In this document: positions 25,752 through 35,414 of the stretch, one piece after another
How the letters are laid out: each line of letters starts with the position of its first letter
Numbering within the stretch: the stretch's first letter is position 1
Assembly (NCBI GenBank): GCA_001725155.1
Contig: MEFP01000003.1
Span: forward strand, 62,001-126,000
DNA: 64,000 nucleotides
Reading direction: 5' to 3'
Source of the DNA: Lysobacteraceae bacterium SCN 69-320
GTDB taxonomy: Bacteria > Pseudomonadota > Gammaproteobacteria > Xanthomonadales > Rhodanobacteraceae
Notes under the pieces: generated by a model
Database searches by the model: none
What the model was told of the DNA's origin: nothing
Seen by the model: only the letters and a program-made list of their open reading frames with translations
Translations under genes and position numbers: made by a program

Positions 25752-28700
25752 TCACTCGAAGCCGTCGCTGAACAAGGCGTCGGGGCGGAAGAAGTAAACC
25801 GCGCCCTGATAGGCGTTCGGCATGTAATTCACGCCGATCGCGCCGATGACCGCGGTCGCGCCGTCCCAGCCTATCGACCAGCCGAACCAGTTGTTCACGG
25901 CGCCGTCGCTCGCGGTCAGTGTGCTCGTGATGCTCCATCGACCGCCGAGCTTCCTGATCCCATGCACCGCGCCGCGCTGTGCCACGCCGCCGACCGCCGC
26001 GTACGACTCGCCGACGAAGCCCGCGTCGCCGTGCAGCACGACGCGCTGGCCGAAGTTGTAGAAGGCGCCGACGTTCGGCGAGGTGATCTTCTGCGTCTCG
26101 CTCCAGCCGCTGCCGCCGTTGATGAATGCGTAGACGGCGCCGGCCGCGGTCAGGCCATTGACTGCGGCGCTCGACGTGCCGACGAGCAGGTCGCCGCCGG
26201 ACATTGCGACCGACGCGCCGAAATGCTGCTGGGCATAGCCGTCGCTCGAGGTCAGCTTCTGCACCTGAGCCCACTGGCCCGGCGCGGCTTCGCTAAACAA
26301 ATACGCTGCCCCCTGACGCGACGCACTGCCGATGTCGGCCGACGGCGCCGTAATCGCCAGCGTGTTTCCGTCGAACGCGATGGCGGTGCCGAAGTAGGCA
26401 TTGGTTGCGCCGTCGGCCGCGATGATCTTCTGCGTCTGCGACCAGACGCCGTTCGGCGCGCGCGTGAACAGATAGGCGGCGCCCTGATACGCGCGGCCGA
26501 CGATCGTGAGGTTCTGCGCACCGATCACGACCCGGTCACCGCTCAGCGACAGCGCATTGCCGAAGTTGGCTGCCGGATACGGATCGGTCGCCGTGAGCTT
26601 CTGCGTCTGCGACCAGACGCCGTCGGTCTCGGTGAAGACGTAGACCGCGCCGGCACCGCCCGCACCGCTGACCGTGACGCCCTTGGCACCGATCAGCGCG
26701 GTATTGCCCTCGATCGCGATAGAGGTGCCGAAGTTGTAGTCCGTCGCACCGTCGCTGGCCAGCAGCTTCTGCACCTGGGTCCAGCTGCCGTTGACGCGGT
26801 GGAATACGTAGACCGCGCCGCGCCGGGCGGCGCCGTTGACCGTCGCGTATTCGGAACCGACCAGTGCGACGTCGCCGCGCACGACCGAGGACACGCCGAA
26901 GTAGCCGCCGCTGTTGCCGTCGGGCGGGGTCAGCTTCTGGCCCTCGATCCAGACCTCGGCCGCGCCGACCGCATAGGCCAGCGCCGACGAGCTGCTGCCG
27001 TCGTGATTCGCGTCGCCGGCATAGGCGGCCGTCAAGGTGCGTGCGCCGGGGGTCGAGAACGTGATCTGGCACTGGCCGGCCACGGCGGCGGCGCTACAGG
27101 TCTCGCCGCTGCTCGCGATCACGGACACGCTGCCCGTCAGCGTGCCGGCACCGCCGACCGCGTAGTTGAACGTCACCGCCTGGCCCACCGTCGCCGCGGG
27201 CGGATTCGCGCCGAGCAAGGCCGTCGTCGACGCGGCCTTGGTCACGGTCAGGCTCTGCGAGGCGCTGCTGCTCGCGGCGAAATTCGCATCGCCGGCGTAG
27301 CTCGCGACCAGCGCATGCGCGCCCACGGCCAGCGCACCGGCCGGAATGGTGCATGCGCCGGCGGAGGCCTGCGCCGTGCAGCCCGCACCGCCGTCGATCT
27401 GCACGTCGACGTTGCCGCCCGGCGCGCCGGCGCCGGGTGCGGTCACCGCGAGCGTGAAGCCCGTGGTGACGGCTTCGCCGTAGACCGCCGTGGCCGGCGT
27501 CGATGCCGCGAATGCGATCGTCGTCGCCGCCGGTCCGACGACGTGGTTCGCCGTCGTGCTGCTCGGCGCATAACCGCTGCCCGCATGGCTCGCCGTGATC
27601 GTGCGCGTGCCGGCCGCGGTCGAGGCCAGCACGCAGCTGCCCGCACCGCCGGTCAAGGTCGCGACGCAGCTCGCGCCGTTGCCGTCGTCGACATTCACCT
27701 CGCCGCTCGCGCTGCCGCCCGGAACGCTGATGCCGACCGCGACGGTATAGCTTTCGCCGACCACGGTCGTGGCCGGCTGTATCGACGTGATCGTCGTCGT
27801 CGAGGCGACATCGCGCGGCAGCGCCGCGAGTGCCAGCCGCGGCACGCCGCCGATCGCGCCGAAGCTGCCGCCGATCTGCAGCGCGGTCGCGCCGGCCACG
27901 ATCGTGTTGATGGTCGCGTCCGGCGACGGATTCCAGAGCGGATCGACGATGCCGGTTCCGCTCGTGCCGATCTTCGACAGATAGGCGCGCGTCTGGCCGC
28001 CGACCGTGCCCGTACCCGCGGACACGTACAGCGCGCCGTTGCCGTCGGCCGCGAGCGCTACGACGTTCGAGCTCGAGCCCGGGTTCCAGTTCGGATCGAC
28101 CTCGCCGCTCGCGGCGTCGATCCTGATCAGGCGATTGCGCGTGACGCCGGCGGTGCCGCCGACCGTCGCGGTGACGAACGCGCCGCCCGCATATAGCGCG
28201 CCGTTGTCGAGCGCGATAGCGGATACCGAAGAATTGACGATCGGGTTCCAGGCCGCCGCCGCCGCCGTGGCCAGGTCGAGCTTGGCCAGGTAGGAACGGC
28301 TCGCGCCGCCGATCGAGCTGAAGCCGCCGGCGACGTAGAGCGCGCCGGCGGACGCATCGAGGGCGAGCGCATTGACGACTCCGTTCGGCACCGGCGCCCA
28401 GTTGACGTCACGGTCGCCGGTCGTCGCATCGAGCTTCACGAGGCGCACAGCGCCCGGCAGCGTGAACGAACCGCCGATGTACAGCGCGCCGCCGCTTTCG
28501 ACCATCACTGACGGAGGCCCGCTCAGCGAGGCGAGGTTCCAGCCGGCGACGAGCGTGCCGGCGGCGTCGAGCTTGGCGATGTTCTGGCGCGCGACGCCGT
28601 CGACGGTGGTGAAGAAACCGGCCAGGTAGACGGTATCGCCGGCGCCGATCGCGAGCTTGGACACGTTGCTCGACAGCACCGGCCGGAAATCCGGATCGAG

Positions 28701-30062
28701 CGTGCCGTCAGGCTTGAGCCGCAGCAGATGCGTGCGCGGCACGGTACCGGCCAGCAGGAAATTGCCGCCGACGATGAGGCCGCCGTCGCTCTGCCGCGCC
28801 AGCGCCGAGACGGAGCCCTTCGCGCCGACGTCGGGACCCGCCGCGAGCGCACCGCCCGCCGTCGCGAGTGTCGCGAGCGACAGGCGCGTCGTCGCACCGA
28901 TCGCACCGAAGTTGCCGCCGGCGACCAGCGTGTTCGCCGCGCCGAACGCGAGCGCCGACACGCTGCCGCTCGCCGCCGGATTCCACGCACCGTCCAGCGC
29001 GCCCGTCGTGGCGTCGAACTTGCCCAGGCGCTGGCGCGCCGTCGTCGCCGGGTCGCCGCTGCCGGCCAGCGTCGTGAAGGCGCCGCCCACGTAGAGCGCG
29101 TTCGCGGCCGGATCGAGCGCGAGCGCATAGACCGAGCTGCTTGCCGCCGGACTGAACGCGGCGTCCACGGCACCGATGCCGCCGCCGGCGAGCTTCGCGA
29201 GCCGCTGGCGGCTGACCGCGGGCACGCCGATCGTCGTGAAATTTCCGGCCGCATAGACGTCGCCCGTTGCGGCGTCCAGCGCCAGGGCCGACACCGATGC
29301 GCCGGCCGACGGATCCCAGGCCGCATCGAGCACGCCGCTGGTCGCGTCGATCCGGGCGAGGTAGTTGCGCGTCGTCGCGGTCGACGAGCCCGCGCTGGTG
29401 ATCGTCGTGAACGTGCCGCCGACATACAGCGCGCCGGTCGAGGACAGCACCATCGCGTTGACCGAGCTGAAGGCTTTCGCGGCCGGCGTCCAGGTCGCAT
29501 CGATCGCGCCGCTGCCGGCGCCGTCGATCTTGGCCAGCCCCAGGCGCGCGACCGACGGCGAACCGATGGTCGAGAAGGCGCCGCCGGCGAACACGGCGCC
29601 GGACACCGGATCGACGGCGAGCGACGACACCGAGTTGTTGGGCGCCGGGTTCCAGTCCGGGTCGAGCGCGCCGGTCGCGCCGTCGAGCTTGGCGAGGCGG
29701 CTGCGCGCCACGCCGTCGACCGCGGTCAGGAAGCCGCCGACGTAGACCGCGCCGGTCGCCGGATTCACGGCCAGCGCATTGATGGTGCTGGCCACCTGCG
29801 GATGCCAGTCCGGATCGACCGTTCCGTCCGGCCGGATACGCGCGATGTTGCCGCGCGGCTGGCCGCCGACGTAGCCGAAGCTGCCGCCGATGATCAGGCC
29901 GCCGTCGGGCTGGCGCGCGATCGCGCTGACCGTGCCGGCGACGATGAGCCCGAGATCCGGCACCGGCAGCGGCGGTGGCGCCTGCGCCGCGGCCGGCGTC
30001 AGCCAGGCCAGAGCGCCCAGTGCGGCGGCCGCCGCCCATTCCACGACACGCAACAGCTTCAT
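25752..30062 (-). CDS. giant secreted delta-60 / Ig-like / FG-GAP repeat protein ending LFSDGFE
   Basis: A 1,436-aa exported mosaic. The signal peptide (about 1-26, WAAAAALGALAWLTPAAAQA) is followed by two long runs of delta-60-type beta-propeller repeats (about 35-405 and 407-750). Repeat units look like GGLIIGGSFGYVGGQPRGNI, LYVGGAFTT and AKLDATTG. Three Ig-like domains of the bacterial Ig-like 3 type lie at about 752-1035 (TVVGESYTVAVG, GTRTITASHAGSGYAPSS). Five to six FG-GAP-like blade repeats fill about 1038-1430 (QKLTASDG, NFGTSIAIEGNTALIGAKG, GAVYVF). It ends DALFSDGFE. No metal-dependent adhesion or transmembrane element is evident. ATG 30062 follows GGGGAG. Single-gene transcript with its own strong terminator. 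Probably an extracellular adhesin or ligand-binding scaffold (inference). Confidence 0.88.
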   Translation of the reverse strand: MKLLRVVEWAAAAALGALAWLTPAAAQAPPPLPVPDLGLIVAGTVSAIARQPDGGLIIGGSFGYVGGQPRGNIARIRPDGTVDPDWHPQVASTINALAVNPATGAVYVGGFLTAVDGVARSRLAKLDGATGALDPDWNPAPNNSVSSLAVDPVSGAVFAGGAFSTIGSPSVARLGLAKIDGAGSGAIDATWTPAAKAFSSVNAMVLSSTGALYVGGTFTTITSAGSSTATTRNYLARIDATSGVLDAAWDPSAGASVSALALDAATGDVYAAGNFTTIGVPAVSRQRLAKLAGGGIGAVDAAFSPAASSSVYALALDPAANALYVGGAFTTLAGSGDPATTARQRLGKFDATTGALDGAWNPAASGSVSALAFGAANTLVAGGNFGAIGATTRLSLATLATAGGALAAGPDVGAKGSVSALARQSDGGLIVGGNFLLAGTVPRTHLLRLKPDGTLDPDFRPVLSSNVSKLAIGAGDTVYLAGFFTTVDGVARQNIAKLDAAGTLVAGWNLASLSGPPSVMVESGGALYIGGSFTLPGAVRLVKLDATTGDRDVNWAPVPNGVVNALALDASAGALYVAGGFSSIGGASRSYLAKLDLATAAAAAWNPIVNSSVSAIALDNGALYAGGAFVTATVGGTAGVTRNRLIRIDAASGEVDPNWNPGSSSNVVALAADGNGALYVSAGTGTVGGQTRAYLSKIGTSGTGIVDPLWNPSPDATINTIVAGATALQIGGSFGAIGGVPRLALAALPRDVASTTTITSIQPATTVVGESYTVAVGISVPGGSASGEVNVDDGNGASCVATLTGGAGSCVLASTAAGTRTITASHAGSGYAPSSTTANHVVGPAATTIAFAASTPATAVYGEAVTTGFTLAVTAPGAGAPGGNVDVQIDGGAGCTAQASAGACTIPAGALAVGAHALVASYAGDANFAASSSASQSLTVTKAASTTALLGANPPAATVGQAVTFNYAVGGAGTLTGSVSVIASSGETCSAAAVAGQCQITFSTPGARTLTAAYAGDANHDGSSSSALAYAVGAAEVWIEGQKLTPPDGNSGGYFGVSSVVRGDVALVGSEYATVNGAARRGAVYVFHRVNGSWTQVQKLLASDGATDYNFGTSIAIEGNTALIGAKGVTVSGAGGAGAVYVFTETDGVWSQTQKLTATDPYPAANFGNALSLSGDRVVIGAQNLTIVGRAYQGAAYLFTRAPNGVWSQTQKIIAADGATNAYFGTAIAFDGNTLAITAPSADIGSASRQGAAYLFSEAAPGQWAQVQKLTSSDGYAQQHFGASVAMSGGDLLVGTSSAAVNGLTAAGAVYAFINGGSGWSETQKITSPNVGAFYNFGQRVVLHGDAGFVGESYAAVGGVAQRGAVHGIRKLGGRWSITSTLTASDGAVNNWFGWSIGWDGATAVIGAIGVNYMPNAYQGAVYFFRPDALFSDGFE

Positions 30063-30173
30063 ACGCGAACTCCCCAGGTGTGGTGCAGGCGGCCAGTGTT
30101 CCGGCCGGCGCCCGTCCAGGGCATTCGGACTGCGTCAACTCTGCGTCTACGGCGCATCAACGCGGCGCCGCGG

Positions 30174-30863
30174 TCACCCCCGCGGCGCGAGCGCGGCGGC
30201 CGCGGCCGCTTTCATCGCCGCGATGACGGCCGTGTAGTCGGACTGTCCGAAGATGGCCGAACCGGCGACGAAGGTGTCCGCGCCGGCGGCGGCGATCTCG
30301 GCGATGTTGTCCGGCTTGACGCCGCCGTCGATCTCCAGGCGGATCGCGCGCCCGCTGCGGTCGATGCGTTCGCGCACGGCGCGCAGCTTGTCCAGCGCCG
30401 ACGGAATGAAGCTCTGGCCGCCGAAGCCCGGGTTGACCGACATGATCAGCACGAGGTCGAGCTGGTCGAGCACGTAGTCCAGGCAGTTCAGCGGCGTGGC
30501 CGGATTCAGCACCAGGCCGGGCCTGCAACCGAGCGAACGGATCAGCTGGATCGTGCGATCGACGTGCTCGGACGCTTCCGGATGGAAGGAAATGTACGTC
30601 GCGCCGGCCTTGGCGAAGTCCGGCACGATGCGGTCGACGGGCTTGACCATCAGGTGCACGTCGATCGGCGCGGTGACGCCGTGCTTGCGCAGGGCCTCGC
30701 AGACCAGCGGACCGATGGTCAGGTTCGGCACGTAATGGTTGTCCATCACGTCGAAATGCACCCAGTCGGCGCCGGCGGCGAGCACGGCATCAACTTCTGC
30801 GCCCAGGCGCGCGAAATCGGCGGAGAGGATGGACGGGGCGATGACGTCGGGCTGGCGGGACAT
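30174..30863 (-). CDS. rpe: ribulose-phosphate 3-epimerase
   Basis: Interconverts ribulose 5-phosphate and xylulose 5-phosphate (pentose phosphate pathway, cytosol). The 229-aa TIM barrel has all signature segments: [16 protein letters not shown] at the N-terminus, [17 protein letters not shown] (metal-binding His/Asp), [21 protein letters not shown] (Met/phosphate loop) and [11 protein letters not shown], with the phosphate-binding [11 protein letters not shown] 30863 begins [11 protein letters not shown] and gives standard length. It is the last gene of a cytochrome c-djlA-rpe unit (40 bp after djlA). Confidence 0.97.
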   Translation of the reverse strand: MSRQPDVIAPSILSADFARLGAEVDAVLAAGADWVHFDVMDNHYVPNLTIGPLVCEALRKHGVTAPIDVHLMVKPVDRIVPDFAKAGATYISFHPEASEHVDRTIQLIRSLGCRPGLVLNPATPLNCLDYVLDQLDLVLIMSVNPGFGGQSFIPSALDKLRAVRERIDRSGRAIRLEIDGGVKPDNIAEIAAAGADTFVAGSAIFGQSDYTAVIAAMKAAAAAALAPRG

Positions 30864-30903
30864 GGCGGCAGGCTCGCGGTAAGGAAGGGAATTGAATGCG
30901 GGC

Positions 30904-31689
30904 TCAGCGGAAGCCGCGCTCGCTGCGGATGCGTTCGTAGGCGGTATTGATCTCTCGCGCGCGCTGCTCGGCACGCTGGCGCAGCGCCTCGGGCACGTCG
31001 CCGAGCTTGTCCGGATGATGTTCGCTCATGAGCTTGCGCCAGGCACGCTTGACGTTGCGCTCGTCGGCGTCGCGCGCCACGCCGAGCACCGCATACGGAT
31101 CGGCCCCGCCGGACTGGCGCGGCGGCGGCGGCGCCTCGGCCGAGCCGGCGTCGTTGGCATGCCAGGCATAGCCTTTCATCGCCGCGAGCACGGCGACCTC
31201 GCGCTCGTGCACGCCGAGCGCGGCACAGAGCCTGCGCATGAGCTGCAGGCGTTCGCTGCCGGCGCCGTCGGCGAACACCACGTCGAGCACGACGTCGATC
31301 AGCACATAGGCGTGGTCGCGCCGCCCCAGGCACCAGGCGCGCAGCCCGCGTATGGTCTGCTCCACGTCGAACCCCGGCGTCTTGCCGGCGTTGAAGCGCT
31401 CGACGGCCTCGCGGCGCTGCGCCGCATCCAGCTGCATGCGCTGCATCAGCTGTTCGGTCGCGGCGATCTCGCGTTCGGACACGCGGCCGTCGGCCTTGGC
31501 CATCGCGCCGGCGAACGCGAACAGCAGCTGGAAGAAATTCGGTATCTCGCGGCGCGGTGCGGCGCGTTGCCAGGCGAAGGTGCCGTTGTCGAACAGATGT
31601 CCGAGCAATGCGCCGAGCACGGCGCCGAACGGATGCCGGAACAGCACGAGGCCGAGCACCGCGCCGACGACCTTGCCCAGCCAGTTCAT
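30904..31689 (-). CDS. djlA: DjlA-type membrane-anchored J-domain co-chaperone
   Basis: A 261-aa co-chaperone that should stimulate DnaK at the inner membrane. It has an N-terminal transmembrane segment ([15 protein letters not shown], with glycine zipper-like [12 protein letters not shown]) and a TerB-like helical domain (about 50-165; [39 protein letters not shown]). After a Pro-rich linker comes the C-terminal J domain (about 195-261; [20 protein letters not shown]) with the essential HPD in SEHHPDKLG. The start overlaps the cytochrome gene stop by 4 nt. Length and domain order match DjlA. Confidence 0.92.
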   Translation of the reverse strand: MNWLGKVVGAVLGLVLFRHPFGAVLGALLGHLFDNGTFAWQRAAPRREIPNFFQLLFAFAGAMAKADGRVSEREIAATEQLMQRMQLDAAQRREAVERFNAGKTPGFDVEQTIRGLRAWCLGRRDHAYVLIDVVLDVVFADGAGSERLQLMRRLCAALGVHEREVAVLAAMKGYAWHANDAGSAEAPPPPRQSGGADPYAVLGVARDADERNVKRAWRKLMSEHHPDKLGDVPEALRQRAEQRAREINTAYERIRSERGFR

Positions 31690-32000
31690 TGCGGCGCTGC
31701 CGCCTGTGCGGCGAACCAGGCGGCCAGCGCGTCGAGCTCGGCCGGCGTCAGCGCGCCGACTGCCGCGCGCATGACCGCGACGTCGCGCGCGCCGCTGCGA
31801 TAGGCCGCGAGCGCGCTCTTGAGATAGTCCAGATCCTGGCCGGCCAGGTGCGGCGTGCCCTTGATGGCCGAACGGCCGTTCTCGCCGTGGCAGGAAGCGC
31901 ACAGGCCCAGACGGGCCGGCCGGGGCGGAGCCCCGGCCACGGCGGCGCTGGCGGCAAACAGGGTCAGGACCGCCGCGGCGGCCCGGATGGCGCGGGACAT
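31686..32000 (-). CDS. small periplasmic c-type cytochrome
   Basis: A 104-aa single-haem cytochrome c. The signal peptide (about 1-23, [17 protein letters not shown]) is followed by the haem-attachment site CASCH (C34, C37, H38). [15 protein letters not shown] and a C-terminal helix [12 protein letters not shown] are typical of class I/c4-like cytochromes; the axial Met is probably in VAVMRAAVG. Exported and matured in the periplasm as an electron carrier; the partner is unknown. First gene of the cytochrome-djlA-rpe unit, translationally coupled to djlA. Confidence 0.88.
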   Translation of the reverse strand: MSRAIRAAAAVLTLFAASAAVAGAPPRPARLGLCASCHGENGRSAIKGTPHLAGQDLDYLKSALAAYRSGARDVAVMRAAVGALTPAELDALAAWFAAQAAAPQ

Positions 32001-32159
32001 GGGAATCGACCGGAACGAGCGGAAAACCGCGCGATTCTAGGCAAGCGGCGCGCAAGTCTCCATGCCGGCGGGGCATGCGGCGACCGTCGACGATGGTCCC
32101 GGCCGCCGACCGGGCCGCCGCAGCGGCGCTACAATGCACGTTTTCCGCGGAGCCCGGCT

Positions 32160-33056
32160 GTGCCCACGACCCTGAGCGAATCCCGTCTGCCCGGCCTGGA
32201 CCTGATCCATCGCGGCAAGGTGCGCGACGTCTACGCGCTGTCGGCGCAGGAACTGCTGATCGTCGCGACCGACCGCCTGAGCGCGTTCGACGTGGTGCTG
32301 CCCGACCCGATCCCGGGCAAGGGCGAAATGCTCTGCCAGATCTCCAATTTCTGGTTCGCGCAGACCGCGCACCTCGTGCCGAATCACCTGACCGGCAAGG
32401 ACATCGCCACGGTGCTGCCGCCGGGCACGGATCTCGCCACCTATGCGCGCCGCAGCGTGATCACGCGCCGGCTCAGGCCGGTTCCGGTCGAAGCCATCGC
32501 CCGCGGCTATCTGATCGGCTCGGGCTGGAAGGACTATCAGGCCAGCGGCACGCTGTGCGGCATCACCCTGCCGGCCGGCCTGCGCCAGGCCGAGCAACTG
32601 CCGCAGCCGATCTTCACGCCGTCGACCAAGGCCGCCGTCGGCGATCACGACGAGAACATCAGTTTCGACACCCTGGTCGCGCGCATCGGCGCGGACCTGG
32701 CCGAACAGGTCCGCGACGCGACCCTGCGCATCTACCGCTGGGCCGCGGCCTATGCGGCGCAGCGCGGCATCCTGATCGCCGACACCAAGTTCGAATTCGG
32801 CACCGACGAAGACGGCAAGCTCTACATCATGGACGAGATGCTGACGCCGGACTCCTCGCGCTTCTGGCCCGCCGACGAATACCGCGTCGGCATCAGCCCG
32901 CCGAGCTACGACAAGCAGTTCGTGCGCGACTACCTGGAAACCCTGGACTGGAACAAGACCGCGCCGGGTCCGCACGTGCCGCCGCCGGTCATCGCTGCGA
33001 CCGCGGCGAAATACGCCGAAGCACTCAAGCGCCTGGCCGACATCACCCTCGACTGA
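32160..33056 (+). CDS. purC: phosphoribosylaminoimidazole-succinocarboxamide synthase
   Basis: SAICAR synthase, joining aspartate to CAIR with ATP in purine synthesis. The 298-aa product is the longer subtype rather than the about 237-aa E. coli form. Signature segments are [66 protein letters not shown] and [13 protein letters not shown]. The start is GTG (32160) with CGGAG upstream; the frame is open upstream, but the family begins here. Divergent from the cytochrome gene with 159 bp between, so the promoters lie there. Confidence 0.97.
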   Translation: MPTTLSESRLPGLDLIHRGKVRDVYALSAQELLIVATDRLSAFDVVLPDPIPGKGEMLCQISNFWFAQTAHLVPNHLTGKDIATVLPPGTDLATYARRSVITRRLRPVPVEAIARGYLIGSGWKDYQASGTLCGITLPAGLRQAEQLPQPIFTPSTKAAVGDHDENISFDTLVARIGADLAEQVRDATLRIYRWAAAYAAQRGILIADTKFEFGTDEDGKLYIMDEMLTPDSSRFWPADEYRVGISPPSYDKQFVRDYLETLDWNKTAPGPHVPPPVIAATAAKYAEALKRLADITLD

Positions 33057-33165
33057 AGTCGCAATGCCTGCACCAGCGGCAACACGGCCGGCATTGATCG
33101 AGGTCAAGAACGGCAACGATGAGGCGGCTAGCATGCGGAGCATCGTTCCGCACCGGCCGTCGACC

Positions 33166-33933
33166 ATGCCCACCGAGTTGTTCCGCAACGCGAACCACGT
33201 CTGCGTCGCCTTCCACGATCTCGTCCGCGGCGACGAAGGCGTGCAGGCGAACCAGTTCCTGATCATCGACGGCAAGCAGTCGGCACTGATCGACCCGGGC
33301 GGCGCCCTGCTCTACACGCCGCTGAGTCTGGCCGTCTCGCGCTACCTGCCGCTGCGCGAACTGACCTATGTGATGGCTTCGCACCAGGATCCGGACATCA
33401 TCGGTTCGGTCGACCGCTGGCTGCTGTACACGCCGGCGACCATCGTCTGCTCGCGCCTGTGGGGCCGCTTCATTCCGCACGGCGTGCCGCACTACCAGAA
33501 AGACACCGGCGCCGACCGCTACCTGCTGCTGCCCGACAAGGGCGGCGACATTCCGCTCGGCACGACGTCGATACGCGCGGTGCCGGCGCATTTCCTGCAC
33601 AGCGTCGGCAATTTCCAGTTCTTCGATCCGGTCAGCCGCATCCTGTTTTCCGGCGACATGGGCGCCTCGATGGTCGACTCGGAATACAAGCCCGTCACCG
33701 ACTTCGATGCGCACGTGCCGACCATGGCCGGCTTCCACAAGCGCTACATGGCCTCGAACAAGGTCTGCCGCCTCTGGGCCAAGCGCGTGCGCGCGCTGGC
33801 GCCGAGCATGATCGTGCCGCAGCACGGCCTGCCGTTCGCCGATCCGGTGACGATCGGCCGCTTCCTCGACTGGATCGAGAACCTGGCCTGCGGGATCGAT
33901 CTCATCGACGAGCAGGACAACGTGTTCGCCTGA
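33166..33933 (+). CDS. MBL-fold (ODP/flavodiiron-like) metalloprotein
   Basis: A 255-aa metallo-beta-lactamase-fold protein of the oxygen-binding/diiron (ODP) type. The N-terminal strands DLVRGDEGVQANQFLIIDGK and ALIDPGG precede the altered metal motif ASHQDPDIIGS, where HxHxDH is replaced by H-Q-D-P-D as in this subgroup. Later ligands are AHFLHSVGNFQFFD, LFSGDMGAS and VPQHGLPF. There is no C-terminal flavodoxin domain. ATG 33166 gives the usual N-terminus (MPTELFRNANHVC); ATG 33133 has a better ribosome site (GAGG) and would add 11 residues. Possibly an oxygen/NO sensor or reductase-like protein; no partner gene nearby. Confidence 0.8.
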   Translation: MPTELFRNANHVCVAFHDLVRGDEGVQANQFLIIDGKQSALIDPGGALLYTPLSLAVSRYLPLRELTYVMASHQDPDIIGSVDRWLLYTPATIVCSRLWGRFIPHGVPHYQKDTGADRYLLLPDKGGDIPLGTTSIRAVPAHFLHSVGNFQFFDPVSRILFSGDMGASMVDSEYKPVTDFDAHVPTMAGFHKRYMASNKVCRLWAKRVRALAPSMIVPQHGLPFADPVTIGRFLDWIENLACGIDLIDEQDNVFA

Positions 33934-34012
33934 GTCTGGCGCAGCGCGTCGTGCGCCGGCGGCCGCGATCGCGCTAAGCTTGCCGCGTCGTCCGCCAGCC
34001 GCCGGAGCCGCC

Positions 34013-34510
34013 ATGAACGCCAGCGTTCACCCCACCGACGATCCGCGCCGCGAAGTCGACCGCTGGCTCGGCAACTATGCCGAGGATCACCGCAACCCGA
34101 CCAACGTGCTGATCCACTGGATCTGCGTGCCGGCCATCCTCTGGACCGTCGTCGCCGCGCTCTGGATCGTGCCGGTGCCGCCGCTGCTCGGCCGTCCCGG
34201 CCTCTGGGCCGGCGTCGCGATGTTCTTCGCGATCCTGTTCTATCTGCGTCTGTCGCGCACGCTCGGCCTGGCCATGTTCTTCGTATTCGTCGTGCTCGGC
34301 GTCATCACCGAGCTGCTGTACCGCGAACTGGGGCCGTCGACCCTGCTTTATCTCGCGATCGGCGTGTTCGTCGTCGCCTGGATCGCCCAGTTCATCGGCC
34401 ACCACGTCGAAGGCAAGCGGCCGTCGTTCCTGACCGATCTGGCCTATCTGCTGATCGGTCCGGCCTGGATCGTCAGCAAGCTGCTGCGCAGGGCGGGTAT
34501 CGCCTACTGA
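34013..34510 (+). CDS. Mpo1-like (DUF962) membrane protein
   Basis: A 165-aa inner-membrane protein of the DUF962/YGL010w family, whose yeast member Mpo1 is a 2-hydroxy fatty-acid dioxygenase. The conserved N-terminal signature WLGNYAEDHRNPTNVLIHWI contains the family His residues. Four hydrophobic helices follow, and the C-terminal IGHHVEGKRPSFLTD contributes more His. ATG 34013 has CGGAG 6 nt upstream. Likely lipid-related enzyme, by homology to Mpo1. Confidence 0.88.
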   Translation: MNASVHPTDDPRREVDRWLGNYAEDHRNPTNVLIHWICVPAILWTVVAALWIVPVPPLLGRPGLWAGVAMFFAILFYLRLSRTLGLAMFFVFVVLGVITELLYRELGPSTLLYLAIGVFVVAWIAQFIGHHVEGKRPSFLTDLAYLLIGPAWIVSKLLRRAGIAY

Positions 34511-34535
34511 GTGCTGGCGGGCATGGGGGGCTGTC

Positions 34536-34950
34536 CTCCGCAACGTCACCCTGCACGGACCGATCAGCGACGCGCAGCTCCACGCGCTCGCAACGAACGG
34601 CCCTCTGCATGCGCTGGATCTTCGCGGCACGGCGCTGTTCACGCGGCGCCCGGCGCGCCTGCTGTCGCGCCTGCCCGCGGTCGGGAACCTGCGACTCTGG
34701 TGCCCGGCAACACGCGCCGCGGTCGATGCCGTATCCGTCATCGCCGGCCTGCCTGGCGGAACGGGACTAGCTGTCGCTGGGCCATGCGGCCCCGGAGGCG
34801 CCGTTTGAAGCCGATGCGCTGTTCGCACAGCCGGCGTGTCTGCCACGGCTACGGCGGCTGGAACTCGACGGCGTGCCGCTGAACCGGCGCCAGCAGCAGA
34901 AGTATTCCGAACGGTTCGAGCTCGAGCACCTGACGCGCCGAACGCGGCGG
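34536..34950 (+). pseudogene. decayed Leu-rich-repeat-like ORF (frameshifted)
   Basis: Two frames read as one continuous Leu-rich product only if a frameshift near 34770 is assumed. The first gives LRNVTLHGPISDAQLHALAT and LHALDLRGTALFTRRPARLL. The second gives LFAQPACLPRLRRLELDGVP and ends ...LEHLTRR. No start codon with a ribosome site is present. This 537-bp gap (34511-35047) otherwise holds nothing I can identify. It may be the remnant of a C-terminal gene part in a Leu-rich family. Confidence 0.3.
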
Positions 34951-35047
34951 CATGCCGGTCCGCGACCGGCAGGATCCTGGTTGCCGGACGCATACCCGTC
35001 GCCGCCGTTCACCGGCAGGCCGGCTTCGCGTCGCCGCAACAGCTCGT

Positions 35048-35395
35048 TCAGCGCGAGCGCCCGTCGTAGTGCTGCACCGGCACGGCATCGACATCGACAG
35101 CGGCCAGGCAGCGGATGTTGACCGCGGCCATGGCGTTGCCGGCCGGGTCCTTGCCTTCGCCGAAGGTGTGGATGCCGCAGTTCGGGCAGAAGCGATGCCG
35201 GATCACGTGCGTGTTGAAGGTGTAGTTCGCGAGATCGGCCTCCGGCGTCGTCAGCCGCAGGGCGTCGCGCGGCACGAACCAGAGCAGCGAGCCGCGCCGC
35301 CCGCACATGGAGCAGTTGCAGGCCAGCGCGCCGTCCAGCGTTCCTTCCACCTCGAATTCCACTTTGCCGCAATGGCAGCTGCCGCGGTAGTTCAT
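35048..35395 (-). CDS. GFA (glutathione-dependent formaldehyde-activating-like) zinc protein
   Basis: A 115-aa GFA/CENP-V domain protein. All zinc-binding motifs are present: SCHCGKVEFEVEG, CNCSMCGRRG and FCPNCGIHTFGEG. The family includes enzymes acting on glutathione adducts, but most bacterial members are uncharacterised. The start (ATG 35395) follows CGGAGAA. It lies 19 bp downstream of the DUF1697 gene, so the two form a small operon. Confidence 0.92.
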   Translation of the reverse strand: MNYRGSCHCGKVEFEVEGTLDGALACNCSMCGRRGSLLWFVPRDALRLTTPEADLANYTFNTHVIRHRFCPNCGIHTFGEGKDPAGNAMAAVNIRCLAAVDVDAVPVQHYDGRSR

Positions 35396-35414
35396 GCGTG
35401 TTCTCCGTGATGCG

